From contig NZ_AUBJ02000001.1 in the NCBI RefSeq assembly GCF_000429185.2, forward strand, positions 3,906,001-3,970,000: a stretch of DNA of 64,000 nt, written 5' to 3'. The stretch's first letter is position 1, and the number at the start of each line of letters is the position of its first letter. Made by a program: the position numbers and the translations under genes. Source of the stretch: Actinoalloteichus caeruleus DSM 43889. Lineage in GTDB: Bacteria > Actinomycetota > Actinomycetes > Mycobacteriales > Pseudonocardiaceae. Shown here in pieces: positions 52,789 through 61,472 of this stretch. The notes beneath the pieces are model-generated. The model saw only the letters and a list, made by a program, of their open reading frames with translations, had not been told where the DNA came from and made no database searches.

Positions 52789-52815
52789 CTGGCACTCGAC
52801 ATAGGCGAGTGCCAG
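52789..52815. promoter_or_regulatory. CIRCE element 2 (HrcA operator)
   Basis: CTGGCACTC and GAGTGCCAG, again with an exact nine-base spacer, 40 bases from element 1. A degenerate third copy (GGCACTC, 52652-52658, with GTGCC at 52669-52673) is visible nearer the start codon. Confidence 0.85.
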
Positions 52816-52856
52816 CAGGCACCCGCCCGGACGTAGCCGCCGTCACCTCGGGGGGG

Positions 52857-52874
52857 CAGCCCTCGAAAGGGCTG
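52857..52874. promoter_or_regulatory. Inverted repeat before the DosR-like gene
   Basis: CAGCCCT and AGGGCTG with a four-base centre, 25 bases before the GTG at 52900. It may be an autoregulatory site or leader hairpin; it does not match the Dos-box consensus. Confidence 0.35.
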
Positions 52875-52899
52875 GCCGCTCGGGTCGTAGCGTGGTGCC

Positions 52900-53535
52900 G
52901 TGCCCATTCGTGTGCTCCTCGTCGACGACCACGAGGTCGTCCGCCGAGGCCTGCGGGACCTGTTGGACTCCGAGGACGACATCGAGGTCGTGGCCGAGGC
53001 CGGCAGCGCGGGCGAGGCCCTGGCCAGGGCCCGCCTGGTGGCCCCCCAGGTCGCCGTCGTCGACGTGCGCCTCCCCGACGGCGACGGCGTGTCACTGTGC
53101 CGCGAACTCCGTCAGCTCGACCGCCCACCTCGCTGCCTGGTGCTCACCGCCTTCGACGACGAACAGGCGATGGTGGGCGCGATCATCGCCGGTGCCTCCG
53201 GCTACCTGCTGAAACAGGTACGAGGCCAGGATCTGGTCACCGCCGTGCGGGAGGTGGCGTCGGGCCGGTCCCTGCTGGACTCCGTCACCACCGAGCGGGT
53301 GCTGGAACGCATCCGCCGCGAGCAGACCCCGGAGGAACTGGCCGCGCTGACCGAACAGGAACGCCGGGTGCTCGACCTGATCGGGGAGGGCCTGACCAAC
53401 CGGCAGATCGCCCAGCGCCTCTTCCTGGCCGAGAAGACGGTGAAGAACTACGTGACCTCGGTGTTGGCGAAGTTGGGGATGCAGCGGAGGACGCAGGCCG
53501 CCGCCTGGATCGCCCGTCGCGGCCGGCGCCCCTGA
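52900..53535 (+). CDS. DosR/DevR-like response regulator (NarL family)
   Basis: A 211-residue two-component regulator. The receiver has Asp9/Asp10, phospho-acceptor Asp55 (AVVDVRLPDGDG) and the lysine of GYLLKQVRG. The LuxR-type helix-turn-helix covers TEQERRVLDLIGEGLTNRQ to KTVKNYVTSVLAKLG. Phrases such as LRDLLDSEDDIEVVAEAGSAGEA and MQRRTQAAAW are close to mycobacterial DosR, the hypoxia regulator. The probable partner kinase lies 2 kb away on the other strand, next to cydDC. Confidence 0.92.
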   Translation: MPIRVLLVDDHEVVRRGLRDLLDSEDDIEVVAEAGSAGEALARARLVAPQVAVVDVRLPDGDGVSLCRELRQLDRPPRCLVLTAFDDEQAMVGAIIAGASGYLLKQVRGQDLVTAVREVASGRSLLDSVTTERVLERIRREQTPEELAALTEQERRVLDLIGEGLTNRQIAQRLFLAEKTVKNYVTSVLAKLGMQRRTQAAAWIARRGRRP

Positions 53536-53677
53536 GGGGAGCGCCTCCGGTCGGGCTGGACTCCCCGGGTTGGGCCTGGTGCCGCCGGGGCGGAACGCCG
53601 TCAGCGGACACTCGCCCGCCCTTGGCGGCGCGGTCATCCTCGGGCGGGTCGCCCGGAGGGGCGGCGGCCCGCCCCGC

Positions 53678-54277
53678 TCAGGCGGGCGACTCCGCCCAGG
53701 GCGGGCCGGACAGGAACAGCTCGACGACCCGGTCGAGCTCCGCGCGGGTGGCTCCGTGCGTGGCCTGCACGGCGAGCCCGTGGGACGTGGTCATGACGTG
53801 CCGGGCGAGGTCGGCCGCGTCCAGGTCCCCGGGGAGGTCCCCCTCGTCCCGCGCCCGCTGGAGCCGTCGCCGCAACTCCAGTTCTCCGGAGCGGCGCCAG
53901 GAGGCGAGTTCGTCGCGCGGACGCCCTCCCTGTTCTCCCGTGGCGAGTGCCGCCTGGACGAACAGGCATCCGCCGTGGTCCCTGGCTGTCACGACCTCGA
54001 CGGTGCCCCTGAGCAGTCGTTCGACCACGGCTCGCGCCGTGGGTGCCAGCAGTGCCGCCCGCAGGTGACCACCAGGCCCCTCGGCGTAGCGGAGCACCAC
54101 GGCCCGGAACAGCTCCTCCTTGTTCCCGTAGGCCGAGTAGAGGCTGGGCCGGTTGATCCCCATCGCCTCGGTGAGGTCGGACAGCGCGGTGCCCTCATAA
54201 CCCTGCCGCCAGAAGACCTCCAGCGCGCGGTCCAGGCGTTCGTCGACGTCGAACCCGCGCGGTCGCCCCACCGCCAT
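53678..54277 (-). CDS. TetR-family transcriptional repressor
   Basis: A 199-residue regulator. The helix-turn-helix is GTALSDLTEAMGINRPSLYSAYGNKEELF (residues 30-58). The C-terminal domain, with CLFVQAALATGEQG, belongs to the TetR_C group that senses electrophiles or small ligands. AGGGGG lies just before ATG at 54277. It is divergent from the SDR gene, and inverted repeats fill the shared 105-bp promoter region, so it likely represses itself and the SDR. Confidence 0.93.
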   Translation of the reverse strand: MAVGRPRGFDVDERLDRALEVFWRQGYEGTALSDLTEAMGINRPSLYSAYGNKEELFRAVVLRYAEGPGGHLRAALLAPTARAVVERLLRGTVEVVTARDHGGCLFVQAALATGEQGGRPRDELASWRRSGELELRRRLQRARDEGDLPGDLDAADLARHVMTTSHGLAVQATHGATRAELDRVVELFLSGPPWAESPA

Positions 54278-54292
54278 GCGCACCCCCTACTT

Positions 54293-54343
54293 CTGTACCG
54301 ATCGTTAGGGTACAGTCCCCGTTCTGTACCTATCAGTACAGAA
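54293..54343. promoter_or_regulatory. Paired TetR operator sites
   Basis: Two inverted repeats with TGTACC-type half-sites. CTGTACC (54293-54299) pairs with GGTACAG (54309-54315) across nine bases. TTCTGTAC (54322-54329) pairs perfectly with GTACAGAA (54336-54343) across six bases. They lie between the divergent TetR and SDR genes. Confidence 0.75.
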
Positions 54344-54382
54344 GTGTGGGCGCCCGCCCACACCCCTGGGGACGGAGGGCAC

Positions 54383-55129
54383 ATGTCGGAAGAACTGGCT
54401 GGACGGGTCGCGCTGGTGACGGGCGGTTCGCGGGGGATCGGGGCCGCCGTCGCGGCGGCGCTGGCCGCCGAGGGCGCGGACGTGGCCATCAGCTACGGCA
54501 CGTCGGAAGCGCTGGCGGACGAGGTCGTGCGCGAGCTGCGGAACCGGGGAGTACGGGCCGCCGCGTACCGGGCCGACCAGGCCGACCCGGATCAGGTCGG
54601 CGAACTGGTCCGCGCGGTGGCCCGGGACTTCGGACGGCTGGACGTGCTCGTCAACAACGCCGGAGTGTCGGTGCGGGGTCCCCTGGACGACACGGGATCC
54701 GCCGCCGCCTTCGACCGCCAGTTCGGGATCAACGTCGGCGGTGTGGTCGCGGCCATCCGCGCGGCGGCCCCGATCCTCGGCGAAGGTGGCCGGATCATCA
54801 CCATCGGATCCACGCTCGGGAGCCGCGCCTCCCTCTCCGGAGGGGCCGACTACTCGGCGACCAAGGCGGCCGTCGTCGGCTACAGCAGGGGCGCCGCCCG
54901 CGACCTCGCCCCGCGCGGGATCACGGTCAACGTGGTCGAGCCCGGCTCGGTCGACACCGACATGAACCCGGCCGGCGGACCGTCCGCACCCGCCCAACTG
55001 GCGATGAACCCGATGGGGCGGTACGGCAGGCCGGAGGAGATCGCCGCCGGCGTCGTCTTCCTCGCCAGCCCCCGCGCCTCCTTCGTCAACGGGGCGGTGC
55101 TGCCCATCGACGGGGGCGTCCTGGCCTGA
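54383..55129 (+). CDS. Short-chain dehydrogenase/reductase
   Basis: A 248-residue classical SDR with TGGSRGIG (residues 13-20), NNAG at 91-94, and Ser143, Tyr157, Lys161 (YSATK). It is probably an NADPH-dependent ketone/aldehyde reductase induced when the TetR repressor is released. GGAGGG precedes ATG at 54383. This TetR-SDR pairing is common and is likely a detoxification unit. Confidence 0.9.
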   Translation: MSEELAGRVALVTGGSRGIGAAVAAALAAEGADVAISYGTSEALADEVVRELRNRGVRAAAYRADQADPDQVGELVRAVARDFGRLDVLVNNAGVSVRGPLDDTGSAAAFDRQFGINVGGVVAAIRAAAPILGEGGRIITIGSTLGSRASLSGGADYSATKAAVVGYSRGAARDLAPRGITVNVVEPGSVDTDMNPAGGPSAPAQLAMNPMGRYGRPEEIAAGVVFLASPRASFVNGAVLPIDGGVLA

Positions 55130-55206
55130 GGCCCGGTTCCCGTCGCCTCACACCACGGGCCGGGACCGCCGGGCGAGCACCCCGACGGGCCCGGCACCGG
55201 GGAGGA

Positions 55207-55461
55207 TCAACGCCAGTAGTCGTTGGCGGCGGCGATGGTCGCGAACTCCGTCGCCACGACCTGCGCCGCCTCGATGAGGCTGTCGGGGTCGGTGGCGTAG
55301 TGGGGCCGGCCGCCGCGGAGGATCTCGTGGTCGGGTTGGATGTGCTGGACGGAGTGCCTGGCCAGTTGGAGCGCCAGCTCACGGCCGTGCTCGGGTGTCG
55401 GGACGATGAGCGTGTTCCCGGGGATGGTGGTCCTGCCCTGCTTCGGGACGACATGGGTCAT
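55207..55461 (-). CDS. Small hypothetical protein (84 aa)
   Basis: An 84-residue cytoplasmic protein beginning THVVPKQGRTTIPGNTLIVP, with a helix EHGRELALQLARHSVQHI and a second ALIEAAQVVATEFATIAAAN-like helix. I do not recognise the family. ATG at 55461 is used; a longer start adds ten residues. It lies 52 bases downstream of the GAF kinase gene on the same strand and may be cotranscribed with it. Confidence 0.6.
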   Translation of the reverse strand: MTHVVPKQGRTTIPGNTLIVPTPEHGRELALQLARHSVQHIQPDHEILRGGRPHYATDPDSLIEAAQVVATEFATIAAANDYWR

Positions 55462-55513
55462 GAGGCGATCGTCGTGGCAGCCGGCCCCCACCGCGAGTCG
55501 ACCTCACCCCGGT

Positions 55514-56665
55514 TCAGTACAGCGGTACCTCCCAGGTCACCGTCGTCCCGGTGTCCGGGGAGGACTCCACCCGGCACTGGCCACCGGCCGCCGCCGCCCG
55601 CTCCTCCAGGTGGAGGAGCCCCCGCCGGGTGACACCCCGGGGGATACCGCAGCCGTCGTCGGCGACCCGCAGCCGCAGGCCCCCCGGGTAGCGGTGCAGC
55701 TCGACGGCCAACGACCGGGCTCCCGAGTGGCGCACCACGTTGGACAGCGCCTCCCGCAGCGCGGCCCGCGCGTGGTCGGCGACCACCACGGGCACGTCGT
55801 CACACCCACCGACCAGGTCCAGGGTCGGGGTGAGGTCGAGCAGGCCGGCCGCCGTGGCCACCTCGGCCCGCACCGAATCGGGCAGGTCGACGGCGGCCCC
55901 CTGGTCGGCCGGGTCGGTGGACCGCAGCTCGCGGACGGTGTCCCTGATCTCGCCGATCGTGCCGTCCAACTGCTCGACAATGTCGGCCAACCGGGCCTCG
56001 TCCGCCGGTTCCAGCCGGCCGGCGAGCCGACGGCCGAGCAGGTCGAGCCGCACCCCGGCGGCGTACAGCCGTTGCACGACGACGTCGTGCAGGTCGCGGG
56101 CGATCCGCTCCCGCTCCTGGTAGACCGCCACCCGTTGCCGGGCGGTGGAACCCTCGGCGAGCACGATGGCCAACCCCGCCTGGGCCGCGAAGGCCGCCAG
56201 CACCTCGACCGTCGTCGGCGCGAACGACCTCGCCCCCCGCCACCGGTAGACCGCCAACGCCCCCAACCGGCGCTCCCGGGTCCCGAAGGGCGCGACGGCG
56301 AACGGGCCGTACCCGCGCAGCTGCGGCGGCACGAACGGGGAGGTGCTCGGATCGGCGGTCACGTCGTCGACGACCATCGGCACCCCTCGACGGGCGACCC
56401 GGGAGGCCACCGAGCGGGGGGAGAGCACCGCGCCCATCGGGTCCCGCACCCGCCCGGCGGAGTTCCGGTCGGCGTGCGCGGCCTCGACCGTCAGGCTCCC
56501 GTCCTCGGCGCGCACCATCACCAGGCACAGGTCGGCCTCGGTGAGGGCGGCGGCCCTCCGCGCGACCAGCGGCAACACCGCTTCGGGCTCGTCGTGGGAC
56601 ATGGCGGCCGTGGTGATCTCAGTCGCCGCGGCCAGGGTGTCCCTGGCGAGAGTGGAGTCCATCAT
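55514..56665 (-). CDS. GAF-domain sensor histidine kinase (DosS-like)
   Basis: A 383-residue cytoplasmic kinase. One GAF domain spans about residues 30-175, and the HisKA_3 dimerisation helix has the phospho-histidine His193 (ERIARDLHDVVVQRLYAAG). The HATPase part carries ALREALSNVVRHSGA, LRVADDGCGIP and GTTVTWEVPL. HisKA_3 kinases phosphorylate NarL-type regulators, so the DosR-like protein at 52.9 kb is the likely partner. DosS has two GAF domains; here only one is present, so haem sensing is uncertain. The start overlaps an alternative ATG pair (56665/56662). Confidence 0.9.
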   Translation of the reverse strand: MMDSTLARDTLAAATEITTAAMSHDEPEAVLPLVARRAAALTEADLCLVMVRAEDGSLTVEAAHADRNSAGRVRDPMGAVLSPRSVASRVARRGVPMVVDDVTADPSTSPFVPPQLRGYGPFAVAPFGTRERRLGALAVYRWRGARSFAPTTVEVLAAFAAQAGLAIVLAEGSTARQRVAVYQERERIARDLHDVVVQRLYAAGVRLDLLGRRLAGRLEPADEARLADIVEQLDGTIGEIRDTVRELRSTDPADQGAAVDLPDSVRAEVATAAGLLDLTPTLDLVGGCDDVPVVVADHARAALREALSNVVRHSGARSLAVELHRYPGGLRLRVADDGCGIPRGVTRRGLLHLEERAAAAGGQCRVESSPDTGTTVTWEVPLY

Positions 56666-56678
56666 GGCAGCGGCCACG

Positions 56679-59600
56679 CTACTCGCCCCCCGTGTTCTGC
56701 CGGGGAATGCTGACGCGGTCACCGCTGGCCGCCCCCTCGGTGCGCGCCCGATCCGAACCGGCCAGCACCAGGAGGTCGAGGTCCTGGTACTCGCGAACCG
56801 CGCCTGAGCGCACCTCCACGACGAGGTCGGCGTCCAGCACCTCCTCCGGTCGGTGCGTGACGTGCACCACGGTCCGCCCGGCGAACTCGGCGCGCAGCCT
56901 GGCCAGCACCTCGCGGGAGGTGGTGGCGTCGAGGTGGGCGGTCGGCTCGTCCAACAGCACCAGCCCCGAGTCGGGGGCGGCGAGGACCGCCCTGGCGATC
57001 CCCAACCGGGCGGCCTCACCCCCGGACACGCTGAGTCCGCCGCTGCCGAGCACCGCGTCCAACCGGTCACCCCAGTCGGGGAGACCGGCGACCGCCAGCG
57101 CGCGCCGCAGCTCGGCGTCCCCGGCCCCGGGCCGCGCGACGCGGAGGTTCTCCCGCACGGAGGTGGAAACCAGGGCGGGGTCCTGCGGGCACCACGCCAC
57201 CCGGTCGGGCAGCCTGGCGACGCCGGTGCGCGGCGGCACGAATCCCAGCAGGAGCGCCAGCAGGGTGGACTTCCCCGCCCCGGACGGTCCGAGCACGGCC
57301 ACGTGCGCTCCGGCGGGCACCCGCAACGTCACCTCCCGCAGCACCGGCTGGCGGTGTCCGGGCCACCCCGCGTCCACGTCACGCAGCACCACCTCGCCGT
57401 CCGGGGACGGCAGGGTCGTCGCTCCCCCGGGTTCGACGGCACCGTCGTCCTCGGCCTCACCCCACACCTCGTCGAGGCGACGCTGGGCGTCGCGCAGCGC
57501 GCCCGCCTGGGTCACCGCGGGTGGGACGGTGGCCACGACCTCGGCGACCGCCAGGGTGGACAGCACCAACACGGCGACCAGCACCGGGTTCAACGCCCCG
57601 GCGGCCACGGCCGACGCACCCAGCCACAGGTTCGCCAGCGCGGCGGCGCCGACGACGGCGGTGAGGACGGCGGACCCGGCACCGGCGCCGAGCGCGGCCC
57701 GAGCGGCCTGCCGGCCGAGCTCGCGGTCATCCTCGGCCAACGCGGCGCGACGTCGCCCGGCCGCGCCAACGGCGACCAGGTCCGCGGCGGAGTCCAGCAG
57801 GTCGAGGACGCCGACCGCGACGCGACGCCGACCAGCCGCGACCCGCCGCTCGGCCCGGCGCTGCACGGCCAGGGCGGCCAGGGACCCCCCGCCGAGCGCG
57901 AGCACCAGCGCCACCGCCGTCACCGCGCCGGCGGACGGCAGGATCAGGGAGTGGGCCAGCACCACCATCGCCCCGACCAGCAGTGCCGCCGCCGGCGGCA
58001 GCAGGACCCTGGGGACCAGGTCCCGGACCTGGTCGACGTCACCGACCAACCGGGCCGCCGTGTCGGAGTCGCGACGGCGCGGGACCCGGGCCGGACCGAG
58101 CCGGACCAGGGCGTTCCACAGCCGGACCCGCAGCCGGCCGGACAGCCGGAACGCCGCGTCGTGGGAGACGAGCCGCTCCAGGTAGCGCAGCAACGCCTTG
58201 GACAGCGCGAAGGTGCGCACCGACACCGCCGCGACGGTGAGGGTGAGCACCGGTGGTTGCCCGGCGGCGGTGGCGATCAGCCAGGCCGCGGTGCCGGTGA
58301 GCGCCACCCCCGCGGCCAGGGCGAACGCCCCGAGGACGACGCCGAGGGCCGTCCGCCGGTCCACCAGGTCGCGAAGCCGGCTGGCGGCGGGACCAGCCAC
58401 CGGCTCCCCGCCCCCTCCTGGCGCGGTCGTCGCCTCGCCGGACGAGGGCGGGGGCGACGCCTCGGCGGCGGTGGGGCGGTGCGTCGCCAGCACCACGACC
58501 GCCCCCCGATCGGCCGCGTCCTCCACGGCGGCCATCACCCGCGCGGCGGTGACGCGGTCCAGGTTCGCGGTCGGTTCGTCGAGCAGCAGCACGCTGGCCC
58601 CGTGCCGCACCCGCAGCAGTGCCCGGGCGACCGCGACCCGTTGGCGCTCGCCGACCGACAGGGTGCGGACCGACCGGCCGAGCAGCCGGGCGGCGCCGAC
58701 GGAGGCCGCTACCTCCCCCAGCTCGGCGTCGGTGGCCGTCGCCCCGGGCCGGTCGCTCAGCGCCAACCGCAACTCCTCGCTGACCGTCTCCGCGGTGAAC
58801 CGGGGGTGCTGGGGGACCCAGGCCAGCGCCGACCGCCACCGGTCCGGCTCCCACCGCGTGACGTCCCGACCGTCGGCGAGGACCTGGCCCTCGTCCGGCC
58901 GGACGAAACCCATCAGGACCGAGAAGGTGGTGCTCTTCCCGCTGCCGCTGGGACCGATTCCCCGGTCGCCGGCGCGGTCCGGCGCCAGGACCCGTCCGGG
59001 GGTGAGCCGCTGGTGGGGGTCGTTCGCCGCCACCGCGCCCCGGACCCCGACCACCCGCCCCCGGTCCGAGCTCGGTCCTGGTGGCGCGTCGAGCCGGAGG
59101 ATCTGACCGGCGGAGACGGTGAAGGACAGGCCGTCCGGCGCGAACCGGTCCCGGCGGGCGACCCGCAGCCCGGACACCCGCAGTTCCGCCACCCGAGGTG
59201 GCGGCGCCTCGGAGGAACCGTCCGATACCGCCGCGGCCGTACCGCCGACGAGCACCTCGTGCACCCGCCGCACGGCCTCCACCCCGTCCTCGCTGGCGTG
59301 GTAGGCGGCTCCCGCCGCCCGCAGCGGCCGGTAGCACTCGGGCACGAGCAGGAGCACGACCAGCGCCGTGACCAGCTCCACCGACCCGGAGACCAGCCGG
59401 AGGCCGATGTTGACCGCGACCAGCGCCACCGACAGGCTGGCCAGCAGCTCCAGGGCCAGCGCCGACAGGAACGCCACCCGCAGCGTGCCCATGCTCGCCT
59501 TCCGATGGCTCTCGTTGACCCGTCGCACCGCCTCGGCCTGTTGACCGGCCCGCCGGAACGCGGTGAGCACCCCGAGGGACCGGACGAGTTCGAGCAGGTG

Positions 59601-60281
59601 CCCGGACAACCGGGCGGTGGCGTCGGCCGCCCGGCGGGAGCGGTGCTCGGTGTAGCGCCCGATGAGCGCCGCGAACAGCGGGATCAGCGGCACGGTCACC
59701 AACACCAGCGCGGCCGACGGCGGGTCGGTGAGCAGGATCCACCCGCCGACGAGCGGCGGCACCGCCGCCGCCGTCACCAGTGCGGGCAGGTAGGCGCGGA
59801 AGTACGGGTCGAGAGCGTCCAGCCCGGTCGTCGCCAGACTGCTGAGCCGGCCCACCCCGCCCGCGACGGCGTCGTCCCCACCGCCCCGGTGGATCCACTC
59901 CGGGCCACGGCCGAGGGCCGAGTCGAGCAGCGCGGACCGCAGCTCCCGTTTGACCCCTCCGGCCGCGCGGGCCGAGGTCGACTCCAGCGCCCACGCGACC
60001 ACTGACCGGCCCAGGACCGCCGCCGCCGCCCACCCCAGGGGCGCGAGGACGTCCCCGGCGGGTACCCGGTCCACCACGACCCCGGTGAGCGCGGTGGCAA
60101 GACCGACCGCCTGCGCGACGAGCAGCACGGCGTCGGCGACCGCGAGCAGGCCGATGACGACCAGCGATCGGCGGGCCGAGGTCGACAGGGCCGGCAGCGG
60201 TCCGAGCGGGCCTCGGAACCGTCGAGCGGAGATTCCCACCCCTGCACTCTCCGGGCGGGTCCGGTCGGTGTCCAGAGCCAT
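56679..60281 (-). CDS. cydDC: Fused CydDC-type ABC exporter for cytochrome bd assembly
   Basis: A 1200-residue protein holding both half-transporters of the CydDC exporter, which moves glutathione/cysteine or haem-related compounds and is needed for cytochrome bd. First half: membrane domain to about residue 340, Walker A GPSGSGKST near 441, signature LSVGERQRV. Second half: membrane domain from about 640, Walker A GPSGAGKST near 997, signature SVSGGEAARLG. About 45 residues of Pro/Gly/Arg-rich sequence are inserted before the first Walker A. I use the ATG at 60281 behind GGAGGAGGTGA. It is downstream of cydB and upstream of the kinase. Confidence 0.93.
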   Translation of the reverse strand: MALDTDRTRPESAGVGISARRFRGPLGPLPALSTSARRSLVVIGLLAVADAVLLVAQAVGLATALTGVVVDRVPAGDVLAPLGWAAAAVLGRSVVAWALESTSARAAGGVKRELRSALLDSALGRGPEWIHRGGGDDAVAGGVGRLSSLATTGLDALDPYFRAYLPALVTAAAVPPLVGGWILLTDPPSAALVLVTVPLIPLFAALIGRYTEHRSRRAADATARLSGHLLELVRSLGVLTAFRRAGQQAEAVRRVNESHRKASMGTLRVAFLSALALELLASLSVALVAVNIGLRLVSGSVELVTALVVLLLVPECYRPLRAAGAAYHASEDGVEAVRRVHEVLVGGTAAAVSDGSSEAPPPRVAELRVSGLRVARRDRFAPDGLSFTVSAGQILRLDAPPGPSSDRGRVVGVRGAVAANDPHQRLTPGRVLAPDRAGDRGIGPSGSGKSTTFSVLMGFVRPDEGQVLADGRDVTRWEPDRWRSALAWVPQHPRFTAETVSEELRLALSDRPGATATDAELGEVAASVGAARLLGRSVRTLSVGERQRVAVARALLRVRHGASVLLLDEPTANLDRVTAARVMAAVEDAADRGAVVVLATHRPTAAEASPPPSSGEATTAPGGGGEPVAGPAASRLRDLVDRRTALGVVLGAFALAAGVALTGTAAWLIATAAGQPPVLTLTVAAVSVRTFALSKALLRYLERLVSHDAAFRLSGRLRVRLWNALVRLGPARVPRRRDSDTAARLVGDVDQVRDLVPRVLLPPAAALLVGAMVVLAHSLILPSAGAVTAVALVLALGGGSLAALAVQRRAERRVAAGRRRVAVGVLDLLDSAADLVAVGAAGRRRAALAEDDRELGRQAARAALGAGAGSAVLTAVVGAAALANLWLGASAVAAGALNPVLVAVLVLSTLAVAEVVATVPPAVTQAGALRDAQRRLDEVWGEAEDDGAVEPGGATTLPSPDGEVVLRDVDAGWPGHRQPVLREVTLRVPAGAHVAVLGPSGAGKSTLLALLLGFVPPRTGVARLPDRVAWCPQDPALVSTSVRENLRVARPGAGDAELRRALAVAGLPDWGDRLDAVLGSGGLSVSGGEAARLGIARAVLAAPDSGLVLLDEPTAHLDATTSREVLARLRAEFAGRTVVHVTHRPEEVLDADLVVEVRSGAVREYQDLDLLVLAGSDRARTEGAASGDRVSIPRQNTGGE

Positions 60282-60378
60282 CCCGTCCGTCACCTCCTCC
60301 GCGTCCGCCATGCGGACGTACCGCCGAGCCACCGGCCCGCCCCGCACCGTCGCCCTCCCCGCACCGGGTCGTGGAGCC

Positions 60379-61386
60379 TCACGGGACCCGCACCGGTGGG
60401 ATGTTCGCCGTGCTGATCCGCCGCCGGAACACCCAGTACGTCCAGCCCTGGTAGACCAGCACCGCTGGGGTGCCGAAAGCGGCGACCCAGGTGATGACGG
60501 TCAGCGTGTAGGGGCTGGATGCCGCGCCGGCCACCGTCAGGGAGAACGCCTCGTCCACCGTGGAGGGCAGCACGTTGGGGTAGAGCGAACCGAAGAGCAC
60601 CACCACGACCCCGGTGATCAGCACCGCCAGCGAGGCGAAGGCCCGCCCCTCCCGGTTGAGCCGCATCCACACCAGGGCGAGAACCCCGGCCGCCGCCGCC
60701 AGGCCCGCCACGACCGCGGTCCACAGGGTGCCCTGGCGGAGTTGGACGAGCACGAGCAGCGCGAGGACCGGGGCGAGCAGCAGCGGACCGAACCGCCGCA
60801 CCACCCCGTGCGCCCGGTGCCGGACGGTCCCGTCGGTCTTGAGCGCGACGAACACCGCGCCGTGCAGCAGGCTGAACGCGGTCAACGCCACCGCGCCGAG
60901 GATGGTGTCCAACCGCAGCAGGTCCATCACCCCACCGCGCAGGTCACCGTTGGAATCGATCGGCAGCCCGGTCGCGGTGCCGGTGATCACCAGGCCCCAC
61001 CCCAGCGGCGGGATCCACGACCCGATCTGGATGACCCGGTCCCAGTTCCGCCGCCAGCGGTGGCTGTCGACCTTGCCCCGGTACTCGAAGGCCACCCCCC
61101 GCCCGATCAACGCCAGCAGGATGAACAGGATCGGCAGGTAGGCCCCGGACAGCAGCGCCGCGTACCACTCGGGGAAGGCCGCGAAGGTCGCGCCGACCGC
61201 GACGATCACCCAGACCTCGTTGCCGTCCCACACCGGGCCGATGGTGTTCACCATCACCCGGCGCTCGGTGTCGTCCCTGGTCATGGGGCCGAGCAGCATG
61301 CCGACGCCGAAGTCGAAGCCCTCCAGGAAGAAGTAGCCGAGCCACAGCACGGCGATCACGCAGAACCAGAAGGTGGGCAGGTCCAC
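60379..61386 (-). CDS. cydB: Cytochrome bd ubiquinol oxidase subunit II
   Basis: A 335-residue polytopic subunit II of the high-affinity terminal oxidase. The family start FWFCVIAVLWLGYFFLEGFDFGVG is followed by GPVWDGNEVWVIVAVGATFAAFP, which is highly conserved, and about eight helices. AAGGAG precedes the GTG. It lies between cydA (86 bases upstream) and cydDC (97 bases downstream), an apparent operon. Confidence 0.96.
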   Translation of the reverse strand: MDLPTFWFCVIAVLWLGYFFLEGFDFGVGMLLGPMTRDDTERRVMVNTIGPVWDGNEVWVIVAVGATFAAFPEWYAALLSGAYLPILFILLALIGRGVAFEYRGKVDSHRWRRNWDRVIQIGSWIPPLGWGLVITGTATGLPIDSNGDLRGGVMDLLRLDTILGAVALTAFSLLHGAVFVALKTDGTVRHRAHGVVRRFGPLLLAPVLALLVLVQLRQGTLWTAVVAGLAAAAGVLALVWMRLNREGRAFASLAVLITGVVVVLFGSLYPNVLPSTVDEAFSLTVAGAASSPYTLTVITWVAAFGTPAVLVYQGWTYWVFRRRISTANIPPVRVP

Positions 61387-61472
61387 GACGGTCTCCTTCT
61401 CAACCGGTGGCAGGCTGGGGGCGGCCGGTCCGGGCGCCGGGCGGGTCAGCGGGCGGACGGCCCGCCCGGGGC

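Noticed and set aside
52738-52836. 32-codon open frame starting ATG between the two CIRCE elements
   Set aside because: It overlaps both operators and has no ribosome site; the symmetry of CIRCE explains the sequence.
56853-60005. Very long open frame on the plus strand opposite cydDC, with similar ones opposite glfT2 and the LuxC operon
   Set aside because: The frames are Gly/Arg/Pro/Gln-rich, lack domains or ribosome sites, and arise from the GC bias of the real minus- or plus-strand genes.
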